64,000 nt of DNA from OMG group bacterium (GTDB taxonomy: Bacteria; Pseudomonadota; Gammaproteobacteria; Pseudomonadales; Azotimanducaceae). A program made the translations under genes and the position numbers. The stretch spans positions 1 to 64,000 of the forward strand of contig JAAXGW010000013.1 of NCBI GenBank assembly GCA_012267385.1, given 5' to 3'. A model generated the notes under the pieces. The model did no database searches. It was not told the origin of the DNA and saw only the letters and a program-made list of their open reading frames with translations. Numbering within the stretch: the first letter of the stretch is position 1; each line of letters begins with the position of its first letter. Of this stretch, positions 1 through 8,759 are shown one piece after another.

Positions 1-815
1 AGCTGTAGCGGATCAAATGCACAATACAGGTCTGCACCGTCGTCTTCGGAAACGCGGTCTCTAAGGCTTCGGGAAATCCCTTCCAACCCTCCACGACCGC
101 GCTCAGAATATCCTGCAAACCCCGTACTGTCAACTCGTGCAAAACATGGAGCCAGAACTTCGCACCCTCATGCTCACCGAGCCAGAGGCCGAACACCGAT
201 TTAGGACCCGTCTCATCGATTCCAATCGCTCAATCGACCGCCCGCGTGGTCACCGCACCGGCGTCTCGAACCTTGACGTAGATCGCATCCAAGTACACGA
301 TCGCATCCGTATCAGCATACGGCGGTGCCCGCGAACGGCCGATGCTGCCCTGCGGTGAATGCGTCCATCACCACATCGGTGACGCGCGCTATTCAATCCG
401 CCGACACCGAGACCCCATACCACTCCCGGACCATCTCGCGAAGGCGCCGAGTGGACATCCCTCGCGCGAACCAGTGAATCACCTTGTCATCAAATCCCGG
501 CCAGCGCCGAGCGTACTTCTCGACTCACTGCGGTGCCAACGTACCCGGACGATCGCGAGGCACTGCTCACGGCATTGAGCCACGGTCCGTCAGAACCGTC
601 TGCGCATTGTGTCCATGGCGCACGTTACCCGATTCTGGTTCTCCCGACTGCGATCAAGGCACGTCCCTCTCCGCATCCAAGAGCCGCTCCGCTAATGTTC
701 GGCGCAGCGCCGCCATGAACTCACCACGCTCAAATAAATCGGTCCGATCTGCCTCCCCTACAATCTGATCCAGCAGCTCGTCCGTGATGCGAGTTTTAGG
801 TTTGGATGTCGTCAT
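1..815 (-). pseudogene. IS256-family (mutator-type) transposase, degenerate and cut by the window edge
   Basis: Read on the minus strand, a good ribosome site (GGAGA) precedes an ATG at 815. The start reads MTTSKPKTRITDELLDQIV, as in IS256-family transposases. Further pieces match the family in order: ARGMSTR, then VTDVVMDAF, then IVYLDAIYVKVRD (a DDE-region aspartate), then GLWLGEHEGAKFW, and at the window edge TTVQTCIVHLIRYS. The frame is broken by TGA codons at about 656-654, near 400, and at 232-230, and by at least one frameshift between them, so no functional transposase can be made. The 3' part lies outside the window. A small GGCGAC-GACA-GTCGCC hairpin sits just upstream at 843-858 and may belong to the element end. 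The family call is firm; the exact ends are not visible. Confidence 0.85.
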
Positions 816-903
816 ATATTCTCTCCTTTAAAGTCCAATTCTGGCGACGACAGTCGCCAAGTACTATCGATTAAATTATCCAACCCATACACGTAATTTA
901 TGA

Positions 904-1327
904 CACACTCACGCGGAGTTCAGGGTTCGAGCCCTGCAGATGGCGGTGCGCACGCGGCATCCTGCGCAAGTCATTCATCATTCTGATCATGGCTCGCAGT
1001 ACACTTCGCCAAAGTTTCGACAAGCTTGTGCGACCGCGAACGTGAAGTTGTCCATGGGAGCCGTCGGCGATGGCTATGACCACGCCATGGCATTGTTGGC
1101 GACGTTGGCGACCGAGCTGATCGATCGCCCACCGCGACCACGATTTCGCACTCGAGCGGAAGCGAGTCGGGAGGTTTTTGCCTACTTGGAAGGGTTTTAC
1201 AATCCACACCGAGTGCTTTCAGCGCTGGATTATCAGTCTCCAGTAGCTTATGAACGGAGATATGCGGTGGAGCATGGTTCTACAGCAAATCCCAAAATGA
1301 ACTGTCCATCAAACTGAGGCAACTTCA
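904..1327 (+). pseudogene. IS3-family OrfB transposase, 3' fragment with right end
   Basis: The reading frame 904-1317 matches the integrase core of IS3-family OrfB: HHSDHGSQYTS, then SMGAVGDGYDHAM, then ELIDR, FRTRAEA, and EGFYNPHRVLSALDYQSP near the end. A short deletion removes the residues normally between AMA and the FATLKTEL segment. The first half of the protein and all of OrfA are missing, and an in-frame TGA lies at 901-903. Downstream, AAACTGAGGCAACTTCA ending at 1327 resembles the terminal repeat of IS3-group elements, so 1327 may be the true right end. It is a dead remnant lying next to the IS256 remnant. Confidence 0.8.
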
Positions 1328-1401
1328 CCGTGCCCCGAAAAAATAGTGTAAAATTCAGTGCAACAGAATCTTGTAATTTGTAATATTCACTGGAGAAAGT
1401 T

Positions 1402-1782
1402 ATGAAAATTAAGCAAAAAATTGCGATTGGTGGAATAACTTTGGCAATGATGCTAGCAACGGCTATCTTCGCGGAGGTTCAATGGAACTTAAAAGTTCCT
1501 GGGGCGACTATATCCTGCAGTTCGACGAACGCTTTTGGATGGTTCGGTCTAATAGAGGTTAGTGCGCATAAATGTCATGGTTGTTTGGTCGCGAACGACG
1601 GGGCAATGGGTAGCACCATAGCGATTAATTCATCAATCTCACACGTAGACGACGTAAATGAAGAGTATGAAAAGTGTACAAAGAAAGGCAAAAGAACGGA
1701 AGGGGATCTTTATGAATGGACAAACCCTGGAACTGGAGGGACTCGGGTAAAGGCTGAAAATATAGATTGTGTGGAACGATAA
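1402..1782 (+). CDS. Small secreted cysteine-rich protein, unknown function
   Basis: This 126-residue protein starts with ATG behind a clear ribosome site (CTGGAG, about 7 bases upstream). Residues 1-24 form a typical signal peptide (basic start, hydrophobic core GITLAMMLATAIF, cleavage expected after AIFA). The mature part of about 102 residues contains five cysteines (C39, C58, C61, C92, C123), including a CHGC pair, so disulfides or a covalently held group are possible, although CHGC is not a heme CXXCH motif. I do not recognise a family. It lies alone between the IS3 right end and the large permease gene and may be recently acquired cargo. The coding call is well supported by ribosome site, signal peptide and composition. 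Confidence 0.65.
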   Translation: MKIKQKIAIGGITLAMMLATAIFAEVQWNLKVPGATISCSSTNAFGWFGLIEVSAHKCHGCLVANDGAMGSTIAINSSISHVDDVNEEYEKCTKKGKRTEGDLYEWTNPGTGGTRVKAENIDCVER

Positions 1783-1841
1783 CGCTCTGTATGTGTGATA
1801 CTGCCGGAGTAATGTCGAAACAACAAACCTAGAAGTGCTTG

Positions 1842-1988
1842 CTACACAATAATCGCTTCCACCACTGCTTTGACGATGGAGATTACGAATGTGATACCCC
1901 AGACTAGCAAAAAGCCTAGCACTACCAGAAAAACGCCTGTAAAAATTGCTAGTTCAACTCTTCTAAGCTTATTGTGCCCTTTCTTCAT
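1842..1988 (-). CDS. 48-residue single-helix membrane protein
   Basis: A short frame on the minus strand runs from ATG at 1988 to TAG at 1844-1842. It is preceded by GTGAGGAC, a good ribosome site 3-4 bases from the start. The product begins MKKGHNKLRRVELAIF with a basic head. It continues with a long hydrophobic stretch (GVFLVVLGFLLVWGITFVISIV) and ends AVVEAIIV. This is the pattern of a small inner-membrane protein with its N-terminus inside. No family is recognised. A TCGACT-GTA-AGTCGA inverted repeat at 2043-2057 lies upstream of it and downstream of the large permease gene. The call rests on the ribosome site and composition only. Confidence 0.5.
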   Translation of the reverse strand: MKKGHNKLRRVELAIFTGVFLVVLGFLLVWGITFVISIVKAVVEAIIV

Positions 1989-2096
1989 GTCCTCACTTTC
2001 TTTACACAGGAACGATGGCACCTAGTGGCCTAAATCGGCATTTCGACTGTAAGTCGAGACAGCCTTCGTAAAAAAGTACCACAATCAAGAAGTTGA

Positions 2097-5000
2097 CTAT
2101 TCAACCGGCGTCCACCGAATCGCATCGGCAATCGCAACTCCGTCGGTCACTTCAACGAGGGTTACCGTCACTTTTTGTGAGCTAGTTTCGAAGATACCGA
2201 TCTCGTTCCACCCAACCGGTGCCTCAGCTAGATCAAGCTCGGTCGTGTCAGTCGTTTGTCCGACATCGATCTCAAATTTATGGACCCCTAGGGAACGCCA
2301 CCCCGGGGTGTACGAATTTATCCCTAATATACTGCTGGGTAAGGGATATTGCCGCCCCCTAGTTGAAGGTACATAAAATTCCAGTTTCCAACGACCGGTT
2401 GTTGGAAGCTGAGCAACATACTGCGGTTTCGCTTTGTTACCGCCCATAAAATTGATAGTATGCGTACGGTAGTATTTGCCGTGACTGGTACGTTCCTGCT
2501 CACGAAACCAGAGAGATGACTCGCCGCGTAGTGCGAAATTTTTTGCCTCGCGCAATGACGGGAGACCGTGGTTCATAATAGGATTGAACAAATCTGGTTC
2601 AGAGAACAAAAAATACGAAAACAAGGATGGTTTCTCTGGTGGGGGATGATGTTCGCGTCCGTTCACTATCGTGAAACCTTCACTTAAATCGTCGACGATG
2701 ATGGATTCTTCTGCAACCGGAACCCAGTCGTGTTTTTCGACGTAAGGTAATGCAGTTCCCTGAGATATAAATGTTCCCGCATCCTCTTCTAGCCAGATAG
2801 TATATGAATTGCGATTGCGCGCAAGGTGAGGATGTATTGTTACGCGTACGAGTTGGCGAGTGCTACGCAACGCGATTCGCAACGTCGTATTTGCTGGAAA
2901 ATGTACAGTCTCAGACCAAGTGCCTTCTCCTGAACCCACGCGCTCGCCTACTAACTGGGATTCGAAACCTACCGCTCCGGGTACTGGCTCGTTGTTTCTC
3001 AGCACTAAAGAAGTTTGATACTCGAATTCACCTTCTTTACTGCTCGGAACCAGTTTTACAATCGGGTCCGGTTCTTGTAGAAGGAACCCTGGGAGATTTG
3101 AGCTGTTCAGCCAATCTCCAACCAACCTGTCGAAATCAATATCCGCGTCCCGTGCAACTTGGAAGAAATCTTGTTGTGAATAGTTTCCACCACGGTATTC
3201 GGAAACGAGGTTTGTCAAGAATGTATTAATGTTCTTGTGCGGTACTAGTTCTCGCACTGTCCAAGAAATGGCATGAATTTTTAGCAAGATCACGTCGCTT
3301 GCGATTTTCGGTTGCATCTCGAAGTCTAGATCAGCGAGTGCGGTGCGTAAAGCAGGCTCCCACACATGTGCACGCTGGATTTCTCCCCCGAGGATTAATT
3401 CGAAGAAGTTTCTTGCGAAATAGCTGTTCGGATTGGACCGAAGTTGCAAGCCTATTTCACCGTCAAGTATGAAATAAATTGAAAACAAGCCCGCCCCATC
3501 CAATGCTAAGTGACTAGTAAGTTCATTAACGAACGCGTGTAAGGCTGTTGCTCCTTTACCGTGCGGCGTTGCTTGGTAACCCAGAAGCTGTTCACCCAGA
3601 CTGATCATGGGGCTACTGCCGTGAAGGTCATTCTGAAAGTAATACTTGACATAATCAAACAAAAAACTCCCACTAAGATCATCATCTGGATTATCTGCAG
3701 CATTCGCTTCAACATACGACTCGGTTTCGATTAGGGCACGTTCAAATTGCGCAATAGGAAAACCGGACTCGCGAATCATGTGGACACCGGGCGGCGAGTA
3801 TGCACTCCCCATCTTCCAACCACCACCGTACACGCGCAAATGAGTCGGCACTTCAACAAAGGACAGCATTCCGAACGGGTAATTCAAACCAGCTTCCTGT
3901 AGGCTAGCGAGCTGATTTTCAACCCATTCCTGCAATGCTGGTACGGCCGGTTCTAATACAGAAAGATTCTTGGTATGCTTCGGACTGAGCAATATTTCAA
4001 ACTCGATACCACGTGTAGCAAACGCCCGCCGCTCGAACTTAGAAGTTATTAGCGCAAATTCAGGAACTGGTTGCCTCGGGTTGAATCGAAAACGATTGTC
4101 CGGTCCTACAACGGGGTGGCGTGTGCCCGGTCCGGCGACGAGCCAGTCATCGGGTACCGAGACCTCTAAATCTAAGTAAAAAAAGTCTCGTCGATGGGTC
4201 TCAAAGATGTCTCTCCCATAAGCAGCACCCGCCGTCGGAAACCAACTGACACCCGGAAGCAAGGCAACGAACTGGGGATGGAACACATACGGTCGCTGTC
4301 CGAGTACCGCGATACGCTTCGCCCGAGTCGGTTCCATAGTTTTCCAATCTAATGTACTGTCTAAATATGCAAACAAGGGGTCCGGAACTCCTTGCGCGAC
4401 AAGATGTACCGTGCCACCTGAATCCATAGTCTGGGTCGGAATACGGAGGAGCCCATTTGTGAACTCGTAATCGTCTTTGCCTAGAACATCATCATCGACC
4501 GCGATCTGTGTTATTCCATAACCGGGATTGAGTGCGAACAACCAGACTTCCGAAGGTTTTTCTAATTGTGGTGTCATCAACAGTTTGAGATCGAGTTTGA
4601 TGTTTTTGCCGGGATGAATCTCTACACTTCCCGTAATCGAGTCAATGTCGGTTTGTTGCTGTGATTTATGTTCTTTGTGGACGGTAGCCCAGTGCGCGAA
4701 CCGTTGTAGATCAAGAATCTTGACATACCCCAACCCACCGAGAGTCAGTCCCCCAAGAAGAAATATACCGAATCCTGCTCCAAGCCATTTAGGTTTGGTG
4801 ACTGGACTAATCAATCTTGGATACAGACATGCAGCGAGCACCAGAAAGGAAGTCGCGACGAGCACCACACCGGTACGATTGAGTAGGATGTCCCACGACA
4901 GAAATTGCGGAGCTAAGTCAGAGGCAAGAAACGTCGTGCCTGTATACGTCGTGGATAACGCGGTTTTGAGATACAGTGGCATCACGGCATGGAGCATGGA

Positions 5001-5591
5001 GTAGAATGCCATAATGCCCAGTACGGTAAAAGCAATCACAATGCGATTGCGTAGCACTACGGATAGCAACATCGTCAGCGCGCCACACAACAGGAAATTC
5101 GGAACAATGCCCCAAGTGAGAAAAGACAGCACGCTCACCGGTTCGACCACTGCTCCCATTTCCCACTTCATCACTGGGGCGAGCAAACCATGCACCCCGA
5201 TCCAAGCTACCATCAGTACCGCTGGAATGATCAGTGGAAGAGCCGTTCCTAGTAATCTCCCCGCTACGAGTTCAAAATTTGTTATAGGGCGAACATTGAC
5301 TACTTCGAACATGTGATCGCGAACATCGCGTGCTCTGACATCAAATGCTAGGAAGACAATACCGAGCGCGAACAACACCACGATAGGCTGCGCTATTTGA
5401 ACAATCATATAGCGAGGGCCTAGGACGCCGGCGATGGGTGATTTTAGTGAATCACTTACATAGGATCCTGCTAGTATAAACCAATTTAGAATGCAAAAAC
5501 TAACGGCTAAAACGATAAGCAGCCAAGTTCGCACCATTTTGGTACAACTTCGTATCTCTGCAAGAGCAATATTCCAGATTTTGTGGTGCAC
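2097..5591 (-). CDS. Giant ABC-2 permease fused to inactive M1-peptidase-like and golvesin-like domains
   Basis: This protein has 1164 residues and a GTG start. Residues 1 to about 300 hold six or seven membrane helices of an ABC-2 type permease (for example WLLIVLAVSFCILNWFI and the RPITNFELVAGRLLGTALPL region). Residues about 310-890 resemble the peptidase M1-like part of permease-M1 fusions: the beta-rich domain, then YPFGMLSFVEVP, then PPGVHMIRE. The HEXXH zinc motif expected after that point is absent, so I infer no peptidase activity. The C-terminal 100 residues end VAIADAIRWTPVE, as in golvesin/Xly carbohydrate-binding-like domains. Such permeases normally sit beside an ABC ATPase gene; none is adjacent here. 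IS remnants flank the gene on both sides. Function is unknown; an envelope export or assembly role is possible. Confidence 0.7.
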   Translation of the reverse strand: MHHKIWNIALAEIRSCTKMVRTWLLIVLAVSFCILNWFILAGSYVSDSLKSPIAGVLGPRYMIVQIAQPIVVLFALGIVFLAFDVRARDVRDHMFEVVNVRPITNFELVAGRLLGTALPLIIPAVLMVAWIGVHGLLAPVMKWEMGAVVEPVSVLSFLTWGIVPNFLLCGALTMLLSVVLRNRIVIAFTVLGIMAFYSMLHAVMPLYLKTALSTTYTGTTFLASDLAPQFLSWDILLNRTGVVLVATSFLVLAACLYPRLISPVTKPKWLGAGFGIFLLGGLTLGGLGYVKILDLQRFAHWATVHKEHKSQQQTDIDSITGSVEIHPGKNIKLDLKLLMTPQLEKPSEVWLFALNPGYGITQIAVDDDVLGKDDYEFTNGLLRIPTQTMDSGGTVHLVAQGVPDPLFAYLDSTLDWKTMEPTRAKRIAVLGQRPYVFHPQFVALLPGVSWFPTAGAAYGRDIFETHRRDFFYLDLEVSVPDDWLVAGPGTRHPVVGPDNRFRFNPRQPVPEFALITSKFERRAFATRGIEFEILLSPKHTKNLSVLEPAVPALQEWVENQLASLQEAGLNYPFGMLSFVEVPTHLRVYGGGWKMGSAYSPPGVHMIRESGFPIAQFERALIETESYVEANAADNPDDDLSGSFLFDYVKYYFQNDLHGSSPMISLGEQLLGYQATPHGKGATALHAFVNELTSHLALDGAGLFSIYFILDGEIGLQLRSNPNSYFARNFFELILGGEIQRAHVWEPALRTALADLDFEMQPKIASDVILLKIHAISWTVRELVPHKNINTFLTNLVSEYRGGNYSQQDFFQVARDADIDFDRLVGDWLNSSNLPGFLLQEPDPIVKLVPSSKEGEFEYQTSLVLRNNEPVPGAVGFESQLVGERVGSGEGTWSETVHFPANTTLRIALRSTRQLVRVTIHPHLARNRNSYTIWLEEDAGTFISQGTALPYVEKHDWVPVAEESIIVDDLSEGFTIVNGREHHPPPEKPSLFSYFLFSEPDLFNPIMNHGLPSLREAKNFALRGESSLWFREQERTSHGKYYRTHTINFMGGNKAKPQYVAQLPTTGRWKLEFYVPSTRGRQYPLPSSILGINSYTPGWRSLGVHKFEIDVGQTTDTTELDLAEAPVGWNEIGIFETSSQKVTVTLVEVTDGVAIADAIRWTPVE

Positions 5592-5661
5592 TTTTCGTTT
5601 TGAATGAGCATACCCGAACTAGCGTTGTCACCTCAGACTATGTCTTTTTCGAGATATGCTA

Positions 5662-6054
5662 TTAAAGACAATAAACCGTATCGCCTATTTTTGCTTTGCC
5701 ATTTTTCTTATCTTTTACCTCGTAAGTGGGGGGGGATGCTTCGTGCTCTGCACAAGTTGCCTCTTTTTCTATTAGTTCTTTCGTTGTCTGCGGCCCCGTT
5801 ATCTTGTACTTAATGCCATCAGTATCTGTCACCTTACACACAGCAAACGGTGTGTAAGTGCCTAACCCAGGGACAGGAATTTTGAAATCATCATAGCAAG
5901 TAATAGGACGGGCAACCAGACCCTCACCGCCTTGCCCAAAATCAGGTCGTGGCGGGTGCATGTTCCCCGAAGCGGGAGAAAGTACAAGCATACATAGAGC
6001 TATTGCTACGAGTGAATGTCAAAGGTAGGAAGTGGTTTTGTGTGAAATATTCAT
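5662..6054 (-). pseudogene. Small secreted protein with a nonsense codon in the signal peptide
   Basis: On the minus strand a good ribosome site (CTGGAG, 6-7 bases upstream) leads to ATG at 6054. The frame reads MNISHKTTSYL, then TGA at 6021-6019, then in the same frame HSLVAIALCMLVLSPASG and a 100-residue body. The residues around the stop form a normal signal peptide (KTTSYL-x-HSLVAIALCMLVLSPASG), so one base change or a sequencing error has interrupted a real gene. A shorter start at 5991 (MLVLSPASG) would lose the basic head. The body has four cysteines (after PIT, before KVTD, in ATCAEH, and near the end) and many lysines. No family is recognised. It lies directly upstream of, and in the same direction as, the giant permease gene. 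Confidence 0.55.
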
Positions 6055-6100
6055 TTCAATCTCCAGGGGTTTCCAATTATCCAACATAGTGTAGGGCACA

Positions 6101-6219
6101 TCAAATTTTCACTGGATAAAAAAACTGCTATTTACCCCAATCAAGTTCATGACCTCAACTTTGGGTCAGGCTGTTGTATTCACAGGCTACCCGATCCCGG
6201 GTGTCTAGTGAAAATTTGA
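6101..6219. repeat. MITE-like 119-bp element with 13-bp inverted ends
   Basis: TCAAATTTTCACT at 6101-6113 is repeated exactly in inverted form, AGTGAAAATTTGA, at 6207-6219. The outer flanks are ACA on both sides (6098-6100 and 6220-6222), which looks like a 3-bp target duplication. The 93 bases between them contain no open frame. This is the layout of a miniature inverted-repeat element, and it sits in an IS-rich stretch. No other copy was spotted in the window, so the call is tentative. The remainder of 6055-6565 shows no gene. Confidence 0.4.
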
Positions 6220-6565
6220 ACAAAAACATCTTACAGCATTCGCTGCATTTTAACAAACCGCTACCTCCAAAATCTTTTGTCTATCTCTCGAATCAGACAA
6301 TAAGTTATCCCCAGAGTCCACGCTGAAGTGCACGTTTGATCTTAGGTGGTCAGTTTAGCGTAGTGTGCTTAGTACAGTAATTGAGATTGGTGGTTAGGGT
6401 ACTCTAAGATTTCGTAAATATTGTAAGAACGGAAGCGCGTTCGAGGACTTGGTTTCGGTTGCGGGGTGCTGATTACGGTTCCAGGTCTGCGGTTTCATCT
6501 TGAGTTGACTGTGATACCGCGTTTTGGTTGTTTTCGTTTGCTTTGGATTAGCGTTTCGGTGGTCC

Positions 6566-6700
6566 TTATGCTTGAATCGCCTCGAAGACTTCTTGTGGTG
6601 TCTGGTAGCCGAGGCATTTGCGAGGCATGTGATTGAGTTGTCGTTCTCGGTCGCGTTTCTTGCGATAGGATTGTCGTAACGTGGGTACTTTGTGAGAAGT
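6566..6700 (-). pseudogene. IS30-family transposase, C-terminal scrap
   Basis: On the minus strand, a frame ending at a TAA (6568-6566) reads RQLNHMPRKCLGYQTPQEVF followed by EAIQA. This matches the C-terminus of IS30-family transposases, where LNxRPRKCLGxxTPxEVF is diagnostic. Only some 35-40 residues are recognisable. Upstream, the similarity passes into the IS1111-type remnant, so one element probably inserted into or recombined with the other. Not functional. Confidence 0.65.
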
Positions 6701-6749
6701 TCCGGAACTCGTGTTGGAGTCGTTGTCCTGAGGGGGTTAGCATCGTTTT

Positions 6750-7529
6750 CCTCAGGTCGAGAAACCAGTCTCTTGGCTTCCTGTTCGATTAACTCTTCGA
6801 GGCGACGAATTTCCTCGTCAAGGAAATCAAAATGACGCAGGGCCGATGCTAATTCATGCAGATGTTCGTCCCGCCAATTACCTTCCAAACTGCGAGCCAC
6901 ATCGGCCTCCGAAGCTTTGACGCGCCATCGCGGAGCTGAGCCAAGACATAGGGGGGGCACGCTCGCCTGCTACGATCGCCCGAAAAATCGCTAGACCAGT
7001 TTGGCCAACGATATTGAGGAGTACATTATCTAATTGCACGTTCATTTGCATCAACGCCTTTTGCATGTGGAGCACCTGACGACTGCGGTCTTTGATCACC
7101 CGCTCTCGTTGTCGTACATAGGAACGTAAGGCGCAAAACGCATCGGGAGGCGATACGCACCCGATAACAATCCCATACTCATCAATTGCCGAATCCATTG
7201 ACAATCCAACACGTCTGACTTGCGACCGTCGGAGCGCTTCGTCGCCAGCGGATCACCAATCGCACCTCAAAACCCCAGCGTTCTAAGATTTCATAGACTA
7301 GGATCCAATAGACTTCCGTGGCTTCCATCGCCACTTGTTGCACGCCACAGTCGCGCAACCAACGCGCCAGCTTCTTTAACACTTCGGCATAGATACCAAA
7401 AGTACGAACGTTCGTCTCGGCCGCCTCTTCCGCGACCGCAACGTACAATTCTTTCTTGCCGACATCAATACCGGCACTATGCGGATAACGCACCGTCAAT
7501 GGGGCTTCGCGACGACGTTCTTTTTTCAT
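6750..7529 (-). pseudogene. IS1111/IS110-family transposase, frameshifted and truncated
   Basis: The ATG at 7529 starts MKKERRREAPLTVRYPHSAG and continues IDVGKKELYVAVAEE, the first motif of the DEDD-type transposases of this family, followed by MEATEVYWILVYEILE. The frame then breaks near 7250. The sequence GRKSDVLDCQWIRQLMSMG follows in a second frame and PPDAFCALRSYVRQRERVI in a third (from about 7160). After another break near 6965, VKASEADVARSLEGNWRDEH and a helical stretch follow. The C-terminal transposase domain is missing and is replaced by the IS30 scrap. At least three frameshifts make it dead. Its upstream end touches the truncated rnfC, which suggests this element mediated the loss of the front of the rnf operon. 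Confidence 0.85.
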
Positions 7530-7664
7530 GTTTTTCTCCCAAATGTTATTGCTTATAAGTCAAGGAGCGCGGGACACGCAAGCGAATAAACCCGTCTTCC
7601 ATGCGAGGTCGAAAGAGCAGCAACATACACTGCTCGCGCGCTATCAGTAAAGGACGCTGAATAC

Positions 7665-8759
7665 GTGCCGGACCAGGCTAACATACGGGTCGCAAGCGAC
7701 ACCATTGTGGAAACGGCCAATAGTCTGCCATCGATAGACTGGAAACAAGCGACCCCAGATGTCCTCTTGGAGCGCATCGCAGAAGCGGAAGTCGTTGGAA
7801 TGGGAGGTGCTGGCTTCCCTACCGCTAAGAAAATTTCACTCACTCAACAACATCCTCCTAACTTCGTTATCGCGAATGGCATAGAAACCGATCCCGGAGT
7901 AAATGCAGACAAAGTACTGTTAGAACGACACTTGAACGATGTGCTCACTGGCTTGAGGATAGTTGCAAAAATTCTTTCAGCCATACAAAGTTTTGTCGCG
8001 ATATCCCACGAAAGAACCGTTCAGGTTGCACAAGGTCTGTTAAACGACAATGAGACTGTGCGGTACCTGAAACCGACATTTCAGAACGGTGCCGAACGAG
8101 AACTCATTCAAATGCTCACAGGTCATGTAGTGCAAAACGATAGCTTTCCTGCATTCGACGGATATCTAGTCTTAAACGTGCACACGCTGTATGCCGTCGC
8201 GGAAGCGATCGAGGGTAAACCATTAACTAAACGCTTGGTAACCGTCAACGATGAAACTCGTTGGATCGATATTGGCACGCCTGTTGGAGAGATTTTGGGA
8301 TCAAGTGATCCCATTCGCGTCGGTTGTTACGCGACTGGACACCGTCCCGAAGTAAATGAAGTATTAACAGCCGAGGTCAACGCTATTTCAATCGATAAAT
8401 CGGTGCACGCACTACCGTGTATCCATTGCGGTTGGTGTGATCTAGCATGTCCTCGCGACATACCAGTAGAGTCGCTGTATCTAATAGCCGGACAACTAGA
8501 GCCGAACTTGGCGGCACAGGATGCGTTGAACCGTTGTAATGACTGTGGAGCTTGCGTTGTGGCTTGTCCAAGCAACATTCATCTCCTCGACTACCTGCGA
8601 GAATTACGTCATCGAAATGACATTGAACGGGAGCGAATATCGAGAGCAACGCAGGCGCGATTACGCGTCGATGCGCGAGAGCAACGCAAGCGTTCAGAAG
8701 CCATCAGTTCCGATACGAAACGTTCCGAACGTATGCGACAACAACACAAGTGGCAGTAA
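7665..8759 (+). CDS. rnfC: RnfC, electron transport complex subunit, N-terminally truncated and divergent
   Basis: RnfC is the peripheral NADH- and Fe-S-binding subunit of the Rnf (Rsx) ion-pumping ferredoxin:NAD oxidoreductase. This protein retains MGGAGFPT (residues 46-53) and two four-cysteine clusters (C252/255/258/262 and C291/294/297/301) for two [4Fe-4S] centres. It lacks the roughly 110-130 N-terminal residues of the family, including the GGIHPPE start and the barrel domain. The frame stays open upstream to a TAA near 7587 and reads EVERAATYTARALSVK, which looks like RnfC remnant, then meets IS1111 sequence. The GTG at 7665 with AAAGGA upstream is the best surviving start. The NAAECEPY and GGPLMG motifs of E. 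coli RsxC appear as NGIETDPG and GCYATGHR. Overlaps rnfD by 10 bases. Confidence 0.8.
   Translation: MPDQANIRVASDTIVETANSLPSIDWKQATPDVLLERIAEAEVVGMGGAGFPTAKKISLTQQHPPNFVIANGIETDPGVNADKVLLERHLNDVLTGLRIVAKILSAIQSFVAISHERTVQVAQGLLNDNETVRYLKPTFQNGAERELIQMLTGHVVQNDSFPAFDGYLVLNVHTLYAVAEAIEGKPLTKRLVTVNDETRWIDIGTPVGEILGSSDPIRVGCYATGHRPEVNEVLTAEVNAISIDKSVHALPCIHCGWCDLACPRDIPVESLYLIAGQLEPNLAAQDALNRCNDCGACVVACPSNIHLLDYLRELRHRNDIERERISRATQARLRVDAREQRKRSEAISSDTKRSERMRQQHKWQ

Noticed and set aside
917..936. A tRNA T-arm-like string (CAGGGTTCGAGCCCTG)
   Set aside because: The stem and loop sizes do not fit a tRNA, no acceptor or anticodon arm is present, and the string lies in the coding frame of the IS3 remnant.
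2097..3600. Active M1 aminopeptidase
   Set aside because: The expected HEXXH zinc motif and its downstream glutamate cannot be found in the M1-like part.
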